A stretch of 64,000 nucleotides of DNA from Methanococcoides seepicolus (GTDB lineage: Archaea > Halobacteriota > Methanosarcinia > Methanosarcinales > Methanosarcinaceae). The notes beneath the pieces were generated by a model. It was not told where the DNA came from, ran no database searches, and saw only the letters and a list, made by a program, of their open reading frames with translations. The stretch spans positions 24,938-88,937 of the forward strand of contig NZ_JAGSOI010000004.1 of NCBI RefSeq assembly GCF_023684405.1, given 5' to 3'. The translations under genes and the position numbers were made by a program. This document shows, piece after piece, positions 29,862 through 39,071 of the stretch (positions are counted from its first letter, which is position 1; every line of letters begins with the position of its first letter).

Positions 29862-31106
29862 TTAATTTGATGCTTTATTTTTTGAAGTCCCTATAATTTC
29901 AAACTTTTCCGGTAAGGTCAGTTTACACTTTTCATTTAAAATTACTTGGGATTTGTGAGTGTATTGACCAAACTCATCATTTATTTTTATATCAGGTGCT
30001 TTTGTTAGAACAACAGCATTAATGCTATCGCTGAAATGTTCTTTTATTTTTCTTTCAAGGATATCGAAATCTTGTGGTTGGAAATTATTAGGGTTTATTT
30101 CGATATAAATAATTCCAGGCAAATCAGACCTTAATTGTTTTTTTGCTTTTCTAATTGTTCTTATTACCGAGTTAACCCGATCAGGTAATTCTTTCGATTT
30201 GAAGCATATGATTTTTGGGTTTTTAATTAAAGAATTTTTAGATATGCCTTCTTCATTTGATTGAAAACTAACATATTCACTTTCAAAGTATTCTTCTCTT
30301 TTGAAATCTTCTGTAAATGAAGATGTTAAAATCTCATCGTTCTCTGCTATCTTTTTTAATTCAACTGAAAAACCTAATTTATGTTTAAATACTCCTTCTT
30401 TTTGTTCCTTTAACAAATCTATTGTATAGGAAAGACATTTTTTAGCTGAAACATCGCTGGGATCTTTTTCGAATCGTATGATTGATAGATAATTGATATC
30501 ACTTTCTGTCATAAAATTAAGAGTTTTGATTGCTAACTCGTCCCAATGCAACTTGTTCGTTTTATCTCTCTTGCTCATATCTTCTTTCTTTTTACATTCA
30601 ATTTGAATCATTGAATTGTCTAACTTTATATACAAGTCAGGTGTTTTTTTGCTAGCAGTTTTGACAAAATTTGTATTATAGTTAAAACTGTAAACTGAAG
30701 CAATTTGAAGCTCATATTTTACATTATCATATTCGTCAGGGTTTTTAAATCGTTTTTTTAACTCTTGAATAGAAGTCCCAACCATTTCTCCTTCAGAATT
30801 TACTAATTTAATAAATTTTAATCTTGAAAAGTAAGACCCTAAGACAACAACTTGTAACAAATCATGAGAAACAATTAAACGCTTTTTTTCTAAACATAAA
30901 TCCAATTGTTTTAAAGCATTTTTCCACGTAAGTGCAAAAGGATGATAGGTAATTTTTTTTCTTAAAAAATTATGTTTTCGAGGATTTTTGTTAGGCTTTT
31001 GGGAATTTAACTTCTTGAGCTCATCAGATAACCATTCTGTTCCAAGAAATATTTGGATTTCTTTAACTGATTCTACAATATCGTTAACTTCTAAGTTTCT
31101 CATCAA
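29862..31106 (-). CDS. PD-(D/E)XK nuclease-like protein
   Basis: A 414-aa basic protein. Residues 130-175 show a nuclease-like pattern: Glu132 in YELQIASVY, Asp157 in TPDLYIKL, then Glu170 and Lys172 in QIECKKK, spaced as in the PD-(D/E)XK fold. The rest is not recognised; the C-terminal third (GIIYIEINPNNFQPQDFD) looks like an alpha/beta domain. Such proteins are often restriction- or mobile-element-related, but no methyltransferase or helicase partner is present. It is convergent with the polymerase-like fragment (7 bp gap). Very AT-rich, unlike the flanking repair genes, suggesting transfer. Confidence 0.65.
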   Translation of the reverse strand: MMRNLEVNDIVESVKEIQIFLGTEWLSDELKKLNSQKPNKNPRKHNFLRKKITYHPFALTWKNALKQLDLCLEKKRLIVSHDLLQVVVLGSYFSRLKFIKLVNSEGEMVGTSIQELKKRFKNPDEYDNVKYELQIASVYSFNYNTNFVKTASKKTPDLYIKLDNSMIQIECKKKEDMSKRDKTNKLHWDELAIKTLNFMTESDINYLSIIRFEKDPSDVSAKKCLSYTIDLLKEQKEGVFKHKLGFSVELKKIAENDEILTSSFTEDFKREEYFESEYVSFQSNEEGISKNSLIKNPKIICFKSKELPDRVNSVIRTIRKAKKQLRSDLPGIIYIEINPNNFQPQDFDILERKIKEHFSDSINAVVLTKAPDIKINDEFGQYTHKSQVILNEKCKLTLPEKFEIIGTSKNKASN

Positions 31107-31194
31107 TTAACTCAAATTGTTATAATATGATATTAAGTTTTTTATAATGAAAACGATTCGACAAAATATTCTTGGAGAGTTCGGTTTTTTCTAG

Positions 31195-31326
31195 TTACCT
31201 ATATCCCCAACTTTCTATGCGGGGGGTAAGATTCGAACCTATGGGGACTCAAAAATTTCTAGGAGTGACATTTTTCATCCTTACCCATATCCCCGACTTG
31301 CTATGCGAGAGAAAAAATCCGAACCT
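31195..31326. repeat. pair of imperfect 46-bp direct repeats resembling tRNA 3' ends
   Basis: Copies at 31195-31240 and 31281-31326 share TTACC-ATATCCCC-ACTT-CTATGCG...GAACCT with a period of 86 bases. On the minus strand each begins AGGTTCG, like the T-loop of a tRNA, followed by about 12 bases and GCATAG. No complete cloverleaf can be folded by eye in either. They sit at the edge of the accessory island, directly downstream of dinB's 3' end. They may be degraded tRNA fragments or attachment-site scars. Confidence 0.6.
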
Positions 31327-31338
31327 TCGTATTTAATA

Positions 31339-32433
31339 TCAAAAGAACTCAGCCAGCGTTTTCTGACCCTTGTTCTCATGCAGGTTCCCCACACGCACAC
31401 CAATGCGGCGGATATTGACAGTACTGCTATCCAGCAATTCCCCCATTATCTGATAGGAAACTTCCCGAAGCACTGACTTTTCAGCCATGGGATGATTGAG
31501 CGTATGGCTTTTGGTAACGGTCTTGAAATTAGAATATATGACGGTTATAGTAACTGATCTGAAAGAAACACTCCTTGCAGTAACTTTACTGAACACATCA
31601 TCTAAAAGCTCATCCAGCAGGGAGAGCACCAGATCGCTTTTGCGGGTATCATGGGTAAGGGAGGCCATCCTGCCGATCTGGTCAGAACTGGTCTTCTCCT
31701 TAACAGGATCGTCATCGATGCCTGATGCAGCCATCTTGAGCCACGTACCCCGGGTCTTCCCGAAAATGGAGATCAGCTCCTGAACATCGTGCCCGGCAAG
31801 ATCTTCCACGATATCGATACCCATACCGGCAAGTTTTTCCTCCGTGACCTTTCCGATACCCCATAATTTTGCCACAGGCATCTTCCTGAGGAAACCATCC
31901 ACCTCATCCTCCCTTATAACAGTGATACCGTCCGGCTTCTGACGGGATGATGCCATCTTGGCGATTATCTTGTTAGGACCTATGCCCACCGAACATGTAA
32001 GGCCCTCCAGCTCCTTTACACCTTCCTTGATGCTCTGTGCGATCTGCTGTGCCTTATCAAGATCTCCCCCTGAGGTAGCCGTCACTTCAAGGAAGGCCTC
32101 ATCGATACCTAACTTCTCGAAAAGTTCCCCGTCATTGTCAGCATAGGACCTGAGTATTTCCATTATACTGTCCGAAACTTCAGAATAGAAGGGTTTTCTC
32201 ACCGGCAAAAAAACAGCATCCGGTTTGACAGCCTTTGCAAGACGACAGGGCATAGCGGAGTGAATGCCTGCATCCCTTGCAGCATAGTTGCAGGTACTGA
32301 CAGCACCCCCTTCCTCGCCACGATTGGAATACATACAGACCACGACCGCTTTTCCCCTAAGGGAAGGGTCTTCACGCTCTTCTATGGCGGCATAGAAATA
32401 ATCCATATCTACATGAAGGATAATGCGGGACAT
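31339..32433 (-). CDS. dinB: DNA polymerase IV, Y-family
   Basis: A 364-aa translesion polymerase. Catalytic palm motifs are HVDMDYFYAAIEER at the start and GIDEAFLEVT near residue 105. Helix-hairpin-helix KLWGIGKVTEEKLAGMGI and a little-finger domain follow. The C-terminus KTLAEFF resembles a PCNA-interacting (PIP) peptide. It bypasses damaged bases in the template. It lies 81 bases downstream of nth on the same strand, so a repair operon is likely. Confidence 0.95.
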   Translation of the reverse strand: MSRIILHVDMDYFYAAIEEREDPSLRGKAVVVCMYSNRGEEGGAVSTCNYAARDAGIHSAMPCRLAKAVKPDAVFLPVRKPFYSEVSDSIMEILRSYADNDGELFEKLGIDEAFLEVTATSGGDLDKAQQIAQSIKEGVKELEGLTCSVGIGPNKIIAKMASSRQKPDGITVIREDEVDGFLRKMPVAKLWGIGKVTEEKLAGMGIDIVEDLAGHDVQELISIFGKTRGTWLKMAASGIDDDPVKEKTSSDQIGRMASLTHDTRKSDLVLSLLDELLDDVFSKVTARSVSFRSVTITVIYSNFKTVTKSHTLNHPMAEKSVLREVSYQIMGELLDSSTVNIRRIGVRVGNLHENKGQKTLAEFF

Positions 32434-32514
32434 TGTAAGAACTAGTATCCATAAAGTCAGTTAAAGGATGTGGTAAGCGGAGTGGAAATAAAGTTATTGA
32501 TGAGGGTTTTTCAT

Positions 32515-33147
32515 TCAATCCAGCCTTGAAGGGCAGAGTTTTGAAACCAGACAAACGGTACATTGAGGTTTTTTTGCATCACATACCCTGCGCCCATGAA
32601 GGATAAGTGTCATTGACAGATCGTCCCAGTCCTTTTGATCTACAAGCTTCATAAGGTCCTGTTCTATCTTCTTCGGGTCAGTGTTCTCAGTAAGCCCCAA
32701 CTTGCCGGAAACCCTTTTCACATGCGTATCCACGGCAATGCCTTCCACCTTACCGAATCCCCTTGCAAGAACGATATTGGCTGTCTTTCGAGCAACTCCC
32801 GGAAGGGTTGTAAGCTCTTCCATGGTGTCAGGCACCTTGCCATTGAAATCTGAAAGGATCAGTTGTGATGTCCTTTTTATGTTCTTCGATTTGGCACGGT
32901 AAAAACCGGTAGAGTATATCTCTTTTTCAAGTATATCTAGGTCAGCCGCTGCAAGAGCTTCCGCATTCGTATATTTCCTGAACAGCTCATTTGTCACTTT
33001 ATTGACCTGCGTATCGGTACACTGTGCCGAAAGGATAGTAGCTATCAGTAACTCGAACTCATTGCTGTAATCCAGCTCAGGTTGAGGGTCAGGGTATTCT
33101 TTTTTCAGGATAGACCAGATAAGGTCAAAGTTTGCAGTATTGTCCAT
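32515..33147 (-). CDS. nth: endonuclease III
   Basis: A 210-aa base-excision glycosylase/AP lyase. It has the helix-hairpin-helix LPGVARKTANIVLARGFG with catalytic Lys, the catalytic Asp in VDTHVKRVSGKLGL, and the C-terminal 4Fe-4S motif C-x6-C-x2-C-x5-C (CDAKKPQC, then C and C). The start at 33147 (MDNTANFDLIW) matches family length; an upstream ATG at 33195 would add 16 residues. It removes oxidised pyrimidines. The next gene is dinB. Confidence 0.95.
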   Translation of the reverse strand: MDNTANFDLIWSILKKEYPDPQPELDYSNEFELLIATILSAQCTDTQVNKVTNELFRKYTNAEALAAADLDILEKEIYSTGFYRAKSKNIKRTSQLILSDFNGKVPDTMEELTTLPGVARKTANIVLARGFGKVEGIAVDTHVKRVSGKLGLTENTDPKKIEQDLMKLVDQKDWDDLSMTLILHGRRVCDAKKPQCTVCLVSKLCPSRLD

Positions 33148-33265
33148 CACTATCGCCAGAGGAACTTTGTTAATACCATACAAAACGTTTTGCATGAAAC
33201 GTCTAAAGCATATTTATATGATACAACAAAAATAAGTACTGTAGGAGAAGGAGGATGTTGGCGTA

Positions 33266-34663
33266 GTGATCGAATATTTTTTAAACCTGGTGGATACCGC
33301 CCCGGATAGGTTGATCCTTCTGAAAAGCATTGACGAGATCGTATGGGGACTTCCCCTACTTACACTACTTGTCGGGACCGGAGTTTATCTTACATTGCGT
33401 CTTGGCTTTATTCAAGTATTCAAATTACCATTGGCATTGCATTATGTTATCAAGCCTGATAGATCAGACAGGAACTACGCCGGAGATATTAGCAGCTTTG
33501 CAGCCCTTACCACCGCACTTGCCGCTACTATCGGTACAGGAAACATCGTAGGAGTTGCCACAGCCATCAAGGTCGGAGGGCCGGGAGCACTGTTCTGGAT
33601 GTGGTTGGCAGCTTTTTTCGGTATGGCTACCAAATATGCCGAATCCATGCTAGCAGTCAAGTACAGAAAGATCGATGAGAACGGACAGATGTCAGGTGGT
33701 CCTATGTACTACATCACAAAAGGACTTGCTGGCAAGTTCTATGCACGCCCTCTTGCGGGTTTCTTTGCATTCAGCGGAATAGGTGTTGCATTTTTTGGGA
33801 TAGGTATTTTCCCACAGGTCAATGCGATCGCAGATTCAGCTGCGATCACATTCAGCATTCCCCCGATCTACACAGCTGTTGTTATCACGGTCCTTGTGGC
33901 TTTGGTCACCATAGGAGGCATAAAGAGCATTGCCAGAGTTGCACAGGTATTTGTTCCGTTCATGGCTATCGCTTATGTTCTTGGATGTCTGCTCATCATA
34001 TTTACCAATCTGGACATGCTTTCCGACACGATAAGACTGATAATAATGTCTGCATTCACCCCAACAGCAGCCACAGGAGGATTTTTAGGTGCTTCGATGT
34101 TACTTGCAGTACAGATGGGAATTGCAAGAGGAGTGTTCTCCAATGAATCAGGTCTTGGAAGCGCACCCATAGCAGCCGCAGCAGCAAAAGTGAAAGAACC
34201 TGCGAGACAGGGGCTTATTTCCATGACAGGAACATTCTTTGACACGATCATCGTCTGTACGATGACAGGAATAGTGCTTGTGATGACAGGCTCCTGGACA
34301 AGTGAATATGAAGGTGCCTACATGACCTCATACGCATTCACCACAGGTCTTGAGAGCATTGGAGCCTACATTGTAGGAATTGGTCTGATCTTCTTTGCAT
34401 TTACCACCATACTTGGATGGAACTATTACGGGGAAAGATGTGTGGAGTTCCTTGTTGGTGTCAAGGGCATACTTCCTTACAAGATAGTTTACATATTGCT
34501 AGTTGGAGGAGGAGTCTACATTACCCTTGAGACCATCTGGATACTGGCAGATATCGTGAACGCATTGATGGTAATACCAAACCTCATAGCACTTCTTGCT
34601 TTGCGGAAGGTGATCGCCAGTGAGACCAGGAAATATTTTGAAGATATAGAGAAAGAGAGCTAA
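33266..34663 (+). CDS. AGCS-family alanine/glycine:cation symporter
   Basis: A 465-aa membrane protein with about ten hydrophobic segments and the family signatures GTGNIVGVATAI, GGPGALFWMW, GGPMYYI and SNESGLGSAPIAAAAA. It takes up alanine or glycine with Na+ or H+. The start is GTG at 33266; GGAGAAGGAGG lies about 12-20 bases upstream. It is divergent from nth. Substrate between alanine, glycine and related amino acids is not resolvable. Confidence 0.93.
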   Translation: MIEYFLNLVDTAPDRLILLKSIDEIVWGLPLLTLLVGTGVYLTLRLGFIQVFKLPLALHYVIKPDRSDRNYAGDISSFAALTTALAATIGTGNIVGVATAIKVGGPGALFWMWLAAFFGMATKYAESMLAVKYRKIDENGQMSGGPMYYITKGLAGKFYARPLAGFFAFSGIGVAFFGIGIFPQVNAIADSAAITFSIPPIYTAVVITVLVALVTIGGIKSIARVAQVFVPFMAIAYVLGCLLIIFTNLDMLSDTIRLIIMSAFTPTAATGGFLGASMLLAVQMGIARGVFSNESGLGSAPIAAAAAKVKEPARQGLISMTGTFFDTIIVCTMTGIVLVMTGSWTSEYEGAYMTSYAFTTGLESIGAYIVGIGLIFFAFTTILGWNYYGERCVEFLVGVKGILPYKIVYILLVGGGVYITLETIWILADIVNALMVIPNLIALLALRKVIASETRKYFEDIEKES

Positions 34664-34745
34664 AGCTGCTGAAGATCATTGGTTATTGATCGAACTGAAG
34701 TTACGATAAGAAAAATAAGAAAATAAAAAGAAAAGAGGAACGGGT

Positions 34746-35621
34746 TTACTGTAACCCGAACTTCTCGATATTAGCGTCAGCGAGTGCCTGTATCTTCTTG
34801 ATCATCTCGTCTCCACCTTCCATTGTGAAAAGGTGCTTGAAACGGCGCTGCATCTTAAGATAGTCCTCGACCGGTTTTGGGTTCTTGATCTTCTTAGCCT
34901 TGGTGAGCTCACCATCTTCCATCTCATAGAGTGGCCAGAGACATGTTTCGACTGCCAGCTTTGCGATCTCTATGGTCTTGGAGCTATCGAATCCCCATCC
35001 GGTAGTACATGGTGAATGTGCGTGCACGTAGGTAGGACCTTCGACATCGACAGCTTTCTTGACCTTCCTTATCATGTCCTTTGGATATCCGATGGATGTT
35101 GTTGTAACGTATGGAGAACCGTGTGCTACCATGATGGCTGGCATGTTCTTCTTTGGACGAATGTTACCAAAGGATACCTTACCTGCCGGACTGGTTGTGG
35201 TCGAAGCTGCAAATGGCGTTGCACCACTTCTCTGTACACCAGTGTTCATGTATGCCTCATTGTCGATACAGACGTATGTGAAGTCGTGTCCACGCTCGAA
35301 TGCACCGGATATGGAACGCATACCGATATCGAGGGTTGCACCGTCACCGCCCATTGCGATGATCTTGGTCTTGCCAAACTCGCCCTTTGCTTTGAGAGCT
35401 GCCTCAATGCCTGAAGCGACTGCTGCATTGTTCTCAAAAAGGGAGTGTATAAATGGGACATTCCAGGAAGATTCCGGATATGGAGTGGTCATGACCTCAA
35501 GACATCCGGTAGGACTTACAACGATACAGTCCTCGCCTGCTGCCATGAGAGTGAACTTTGCAGCTATTGCGTCACAGCAACCTGCGCATCCCCTATGTCC
35601 TGCTTGTAAGAGTGGTTTCAT
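34746..35621 (-). CDS. porB: pyruvate:ferredoxin oxidoreductase beta subunit
   Basis: A 291-aa thiamine-diphosphate-binding subunit. [15 protein letters not shown] gives the N-terminal cysteines, [14 protein letters not shown] and [18 protein letters not shown] form the TPP/Mg binding motif (GDGX~26NN-like), and HAPCTTGW-type [10 protein letters not shown] is conserved. It works with PorA, C and D to interconvert pyruvate + CoA and acetyl-CoA + CO2 using ferredoxin. The start overlaps the porA stop by four bases. Last gene of the operon. Confidence 0.95.
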   Translation of the reverse strand: MKPLLQAGHRGCAGCCDAIAAKFTLMAAGEDCIVVSPTGCLEVMTTPYPESSWNVPFIHSLFENNAAVASGIEAALKAKGEFGKTKIIAMGGDGATLDIGMRSISGAFERGHDFTYVCIDNEAYMNTGVQRSGATPFAASTTTSPAGKVSFGNIRPKKNMPAIMVAHGSPYVTTTSIGYPKDMIRKVKKAVDVEGPTYVHAHSPCTTGWGFDSSKTIEIAKLAVETCLWPLYEMEDGELTKAKKIKNPKPVEDYLKMQRRFKHLFTMEGGDEMIKKIQALADANIEKFGLQ

Positions 35622-36832
35622 AACAATTCCTCCTTCAGGTCGGTGAACTGACTTTCGACAGTGATACCTGAATCAATTACTTTCTTTGCTTCGTCAACGA
35701 TGGCCTCCATGGTGCTCATTGGGATATCACGACCCCCATGACCTATCATGAAACCGATTATAGGAATATTGACATTTGTGTTGTACAAACTTCCCTTTGT
35801 CTCGGTGAACAGTGCACCCTCATTGAGGCCAAGGGAGATGTTCTTGTCCAGTGCAACAACTACTTTAGCGCCCTTGATAGCGTTCTTAATAGCTTCTGCA
35901 GGGAACGGACGGAAAGACCGTACCTTTAAGACACCTACCTTGACACCCTGTGCCCTGAGCTTGTCAACGACATCCTTGATGGTACCAACAATAGAGCCCA
36001 TTGCCATGAGAATGATATCAGCATCTTCTGTCTCGTATGTGTCGATAAGACCACCATAGTGTCTGCCAAAGAGGTCATAGAACTCATCTGCAGCATCCTC
36101 TATGACCTTCAATGCCTTGTTCATTGCCTGCTGTTGCAGGTATCTGAACTCAGTGTAGGAATTAGGATCTGCAAAAGCACCGAAGGTCTTAGGGTTCTTC
36201 GGGTCGAGCTTGAACTTTGGCTCAAATGGTGGCAGATATTCTGCTACGAGATCTTCGTCAAGAAGGACCACAGGTTCATAGACATGTGACAGAATAAAAC
36301 CGTCAAGACATGCCAGTACCGGAAGCAAGATATCTGGATCTTCAGCGATCTTGAATGCCTGTGCGGTCATGTCAGATGCTTCCTGAGTGTCCTCTGCGTG
36401 AAGCTGTATCCAACCGGTGTCTCTCTGGGAAATGGAATCCTGGTGGTCGTTCCAGATGTTAATAGGAGCACTTACAGCCCTGTTCACAACGGTCATTACA
36501 ACAGGTAATCTCATACCTGAGACGTTGAAAAGAACCTCGTGCATGAGTTCAAGACCCTGGGATGTGGTCGCAGAATAACTCCTTGCACCTGCTGCGGAAG
36601 AACCGACAAGTGCGGAAATTGCGGAGAACTCGGATTCCACGTTGAGGTACTCACAGTTTGGTATCTCGCCATCAGCGATGAACTGGGAGATATCCTCTAC
36701 AATATGGGTCTGTGGTGTAATAGGATATGCGGAAATGACATTTGGCCTGCATGCTTTTACAGCATCTGCAACAGCATACGATCCTTCAACAACGACCATA
36801 TCCTTCTTGTCATTCTCAAAATTTCGTTTCAT
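35618..36832 (-). CDS. porA: pyruvate:ferredoxin oxidoreductase alpha subunit
   Basis: A 404-aa subunit with the [11 protein letters not shown] motif, the [20 protein letters not shown] segment and [16 protein letters not shown], which together bind pyruvate and the TPP pyrimidine side in this family. The C-terminal half has [14 protein letters not shown] and [15 protein letters not shown]. Length is typical. It starts one base after the porD stop and overlaps porB. Confidence 0.95.
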   Translation of the reverse strand: MKRNFENDKKDMVVVEGSYAVADAVKACRPNVISAYPITPQTHIVEDISQFIADGEIPNCEYLNVESEFSAISALVGSSAAGARSYSATTSQGLELMHEVLFNVSGMRLPVVMTVVNRAVSAPINIWNDHQDSISQRDTGWIQLHAEDTQEASDMTAQAFKIAEDPDILLPVLACLDGFILSHVYEPVVLLDEDLVAEYLPPFEPKFKLDPKNPKTFGAFADPNSYTEFRYLQQQAMNKALKVIEDAADEFYDLFGRHYGGLIDTYETEDADIILMAMGSIVGTIKDVVDKLRAQGVKVGVLKVRSFRPFPAEAIKNAIKGAKVVVALDKNISLGLNEGALFTETKGSLYNTNVNIPIIGFMIGHGGRDIPMSTMEAIVDEAKKVIDSGITVESQFTDLKEELL

Positions 36833-37093
36833 TTATTTCTCCTCCAGAACCATCTCAATAGCGTCCTTTGGACATTCGTTCGCACAAATACCGCATCCTT
36901 TACAGAAATCATAGTTGAACTCAAAGAAACCGTCATCTCTTGCATCGACTGACATGTCCGGACAAAGAAGTTCACAGAGTTTGCATTTGATACATTTGTC
37001 ATAATCAAAAACTGGTCTGAATGTTCTCCAGCCACCGGTCTTGTTGACAAGAGTGGAGCCTGGTTCACAAACGCCTCCTGGTGAAATTGTCAT
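36833..37093 (-). CDS. porD: pyruvate:ferredoxin oxidoreductase delta (ferredoxin) subunit
   Basis: An 86-aa protein with two 4Fe-4S motifs, CIKCKLCELLCP and CKGCGICANECP. It carries electrons between the TPP site and external ferredoxin. The order gamma-delta-alpha-beta is the standard archaeal por operon. A second in-frame-shifted reading is a shadow. Confidence 0.96.
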   Translation of the reverse strand: MTISPGGVCEPGSTLVNKTGGWRTFRPVFDYDKCIKCKLCELLCPDMSVDARDDGFFEFNYDFCKGCGICANECPKDAIEMVLEEK

Positions 37094-37096
37094 AAT

Positions 37097-37639
37097 TTAA
37101 GCCTCCGTCATCATATCGTAAGCTTTCTGGATAGCTTCTGCGTTCTTTTCACCGACTTTACCCGGGAAACGCTCCATAACGGCATTCTTGATGGATTCCG
37201 GATCGATAAGACCGGAAGCACCGGCGAAAGCACCTAAAAGAACAGTGTTAACAATAGGTCTGCCGATGATGTCAAGAGCGATCTTCGTAGCGTTGACGGT
37301 CATGATCTTTGCATTTGTGTTAAGATCGAAATGTTCCGGCTCAAAGTCACTGTTAATAAGAATAACACCATCATCTTTTGCACCGCTCTCTACACTGACC
37401 ACTTCAAGAAGGGTTGGGTCCTGAACGATAACATAGTCTGGCTCGTATACCTGTGCCCTTAGCCTGATCGGGTCGTCATTGATCCTGGTGAATGCCTGAA
37501 CAGGTGCACCACGGCGCTCGACACCGAATGCTGGAAAAGCCTGGCTGAACTTTCCATCAGCGAAAGCTGCAACCGCAAGCAATTCAGCAGCAGTAACGGA
37601 GCCCTGTCCACCCCTACCGTGTATTCGTATTTCTTTCAT
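37097..37639 (-). CDS. porC: pyruvate:ferredoxin oxidoreductase gamma subunit
   Basis: A 180-aa protein beginning [22 protein letters not shown], the diagnostic gamma-subunit motif, and containing [20 protein letters not shown]. First gene of the operon. A good ribosome binding site (AGGAG) precedes the ATG. The leader is about 125 nt if the TATA-like element at 37791-37800 is used, and it would begin near the inverted repeat at 37752-37773. Confidence 0.95.
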   Translation of the reverse strand: MKEIRIHGRGGQGSVTAAELLAVAAFADGKFSQAFPAFGVERRGAPVQAFTRINDDPIRLRAQVYEPDYVIVQDPTLLEVVSVESGAKDDGVILINSDFEPEHFDLNTNAKIMTVNATKIALDIIGRPIVNTVLLGAFAGASGLIDPESIKNAVMERFPGKVGEKNAEAIQKAYDMMTEA

Positions 37640-37751
37640 GTATTATTCTCCTATGACAGTGCGTGTATAATTGTACGATAATAGCAGTCAAAGTGTTTTT
37701 CAGATGGCAACAGATCAATAGCCAAGAGGGATCGGCAAAAAAGTTACCATC

Positions 37752-37773
37752 GTGGAGGTGACTGTTCCTCCAC
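37752..37773 (-). promoter_or_regulatory. inverted repeat in the por leader
   Basis: A perfect 7-bp inverted repeat (GTGGAGG / CCTCCAC) with an eight-base centre. It lies 113 bases upstream of porC and just downstream of the presumed TATA element, so near the transcription start. It could be an operator or a 5' stem-loop in the mRNA. Confidence 0.4.
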
Positions 37774-37790
37774 ATACATCGACTGCCAAA

Positions 37791-37800
37791 AATATATATA
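37791..37800 (-). promoter_or_regulatory. TATA box candidate for porCDAB
   Basis: TATATATATT on the minus strand, 150 bases upstream of the porC ATG. It is the strongest TATA-like element in the 338-bp gap between porC and dus. Further AT-rich sequence up to 37977 contains no gene that I can see. Confidence 0.45.
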
Positions 37801-37977
37801 GCAGTCTAAATGCAATGTTTAATTGTGTACAATCCTAATCTTATTTAGTCTTTTGGTGAATTGATCGAACAAAGTTCTCGGAAAAAACACCCATTTTTGC
37901 TCAAAAACACAATGCAAAGCCCATGTTAGACAATAACACGCATATACACGAGAATAATATACAAATACACATAAATA

Positions 37978-38934
37978 TCACACCAAATCTTTTTCACACA
38001 TATTCTTAACAAACTCTACAATAGAGTCTCTTGAATCCGCATATCCTATCTCGGAACGCATGCTTCGACTTCCTTTCAACCCTCTCGTGAACCACTGTAC
38101 ATGTGCTTTCAAATTAATATGCGAGGACAGGTCGAACTTTTCCAAAAGATCCAGATATTCCAGAAGGTCATCTCTTTTCTGCTCACATCCACACTCGAGG
38201 ATCTCCCCATCGTCCAAATATCTGGATATACGATAGAACACGTGAGGATCACCCATTGCAGCCCTGCCTACCATCAATCCATCACATCCGGTATATTCCA
38301 GCACCTTTTCAGCAGATGCGCCATCCCTGATATCGCCATTGGCTATCACTGGAATGGAAAGCTCTTCTTTGATAAGCTTTGCATAACTATGGTCAGCAGT
38401 CCCGCTATAACCCAGTTCGCGGGTCCTCCCGTGGACAGTGATACCACAAACCCCCGCATCCTCAAGCCTGTGTGCGATATCAAGAGTGGCTGCACGGCTC
38501 TCCAGCACACGTATCTTTGCAGTTACAGGAGTGTCCACCCCTTCACAAAGAGTTGAGAACATATCGCTGACACGTTCAGGAGAATCAAGCAGTGCGGAAC
38601 CACAGCCTGCATTGGTGATCACCGGGGCCGGACATCCAAGATTAATATCGATTATAGCCGGATGGAACATATCTTCGAGAACAAGTGCAGCTTCCGTGAC
38701 CACATCTGGAGAATTGCCGAACAACTGCACACCAAAAGGACGCTCTTCATCACAGGTCATCCCACGCAGAACGGAACTGTCATTTCCATGCACAACAGCA
38801 TCCGAACTTATCATTTCAGTAAAACAAAGGGATGCACCATATTTCTTGCACATGAGACGAAATGCCAGGTTCGTGACCTCTGCCAATGGTGCAAGCAAAA
38901 GGTCTCCGGGAAGGTCAACTCTGCCAAGTCTCAT
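37978..38934 (-). CDS. tRNA-dihydrouridine synthase
   Basis: A 318-aa TIM-barrel flavoprotein. Motifs: LLAPLAEVTNLAFR at the start, INLGCPAPVITNAGCGSALL with the catalytic Cys, ITVHGRTRELGYSG, IPVIANGDI and DGLMVGRAAMGDP. It reduces uridines in the D-loop of tRNA using FMN. The C-terminal helical domain is shorter than in bacterial DusA. It is divergent from the UPF0200 gene. Confidence 0.93.
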   Translation of the reverse strand: MRLGRVDLPGDLLLAPLAEVTNLAFRLMCKKYGASLCFTEMISSDAVVHGNDSSVLRGMTCDEERPFGVQLFGNSPDVVTEAALVLEDMFHPAIIDINLGCPAPVITNAGCGSALLDSPERVSDMFSTLCEGVDTPVTAKIRVLESRAATLDIAHRLEDAGVCGITVHGRTRELGYSGTADHSYAKLIKEELSIPVIANGDIRDGASAEKVLEYTGCDGLMVGRAAMGDPHVFYRISRYLDDGEILECGCEQKRDDLLEYLDLLEKFDLSSHINLKAHVQWFTRGLKGSRSMRSEIGYADSRDSIVEFVKNMCEKDLV

Positions 38935-39071
38935 ATTGTCAGTTCACACAAAGACATACTGATATATAAAATCAAATACTTGACAGTTCCATTCACCCTA
39001 ATATACTATAATTCATACAAATGTAGTATAATAAGAGAACTACAGGTATAACCATTGCAGGAAGTGCTAAA

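Noticed and set aside
31195..31326. A complete tRNA gene on the minus strand
   Set aside because: T-loop and 3'-end-like sequence is present but no matching acceptor 5' strand, D-arm or anticodon arm could be folded; listed as repeat instead.
35059..35646. A 195-codon open frame on the + strand opposite porB
   Set aside because: Shadow of porB, whose motifs are complete; composition is that of an antisense reading.
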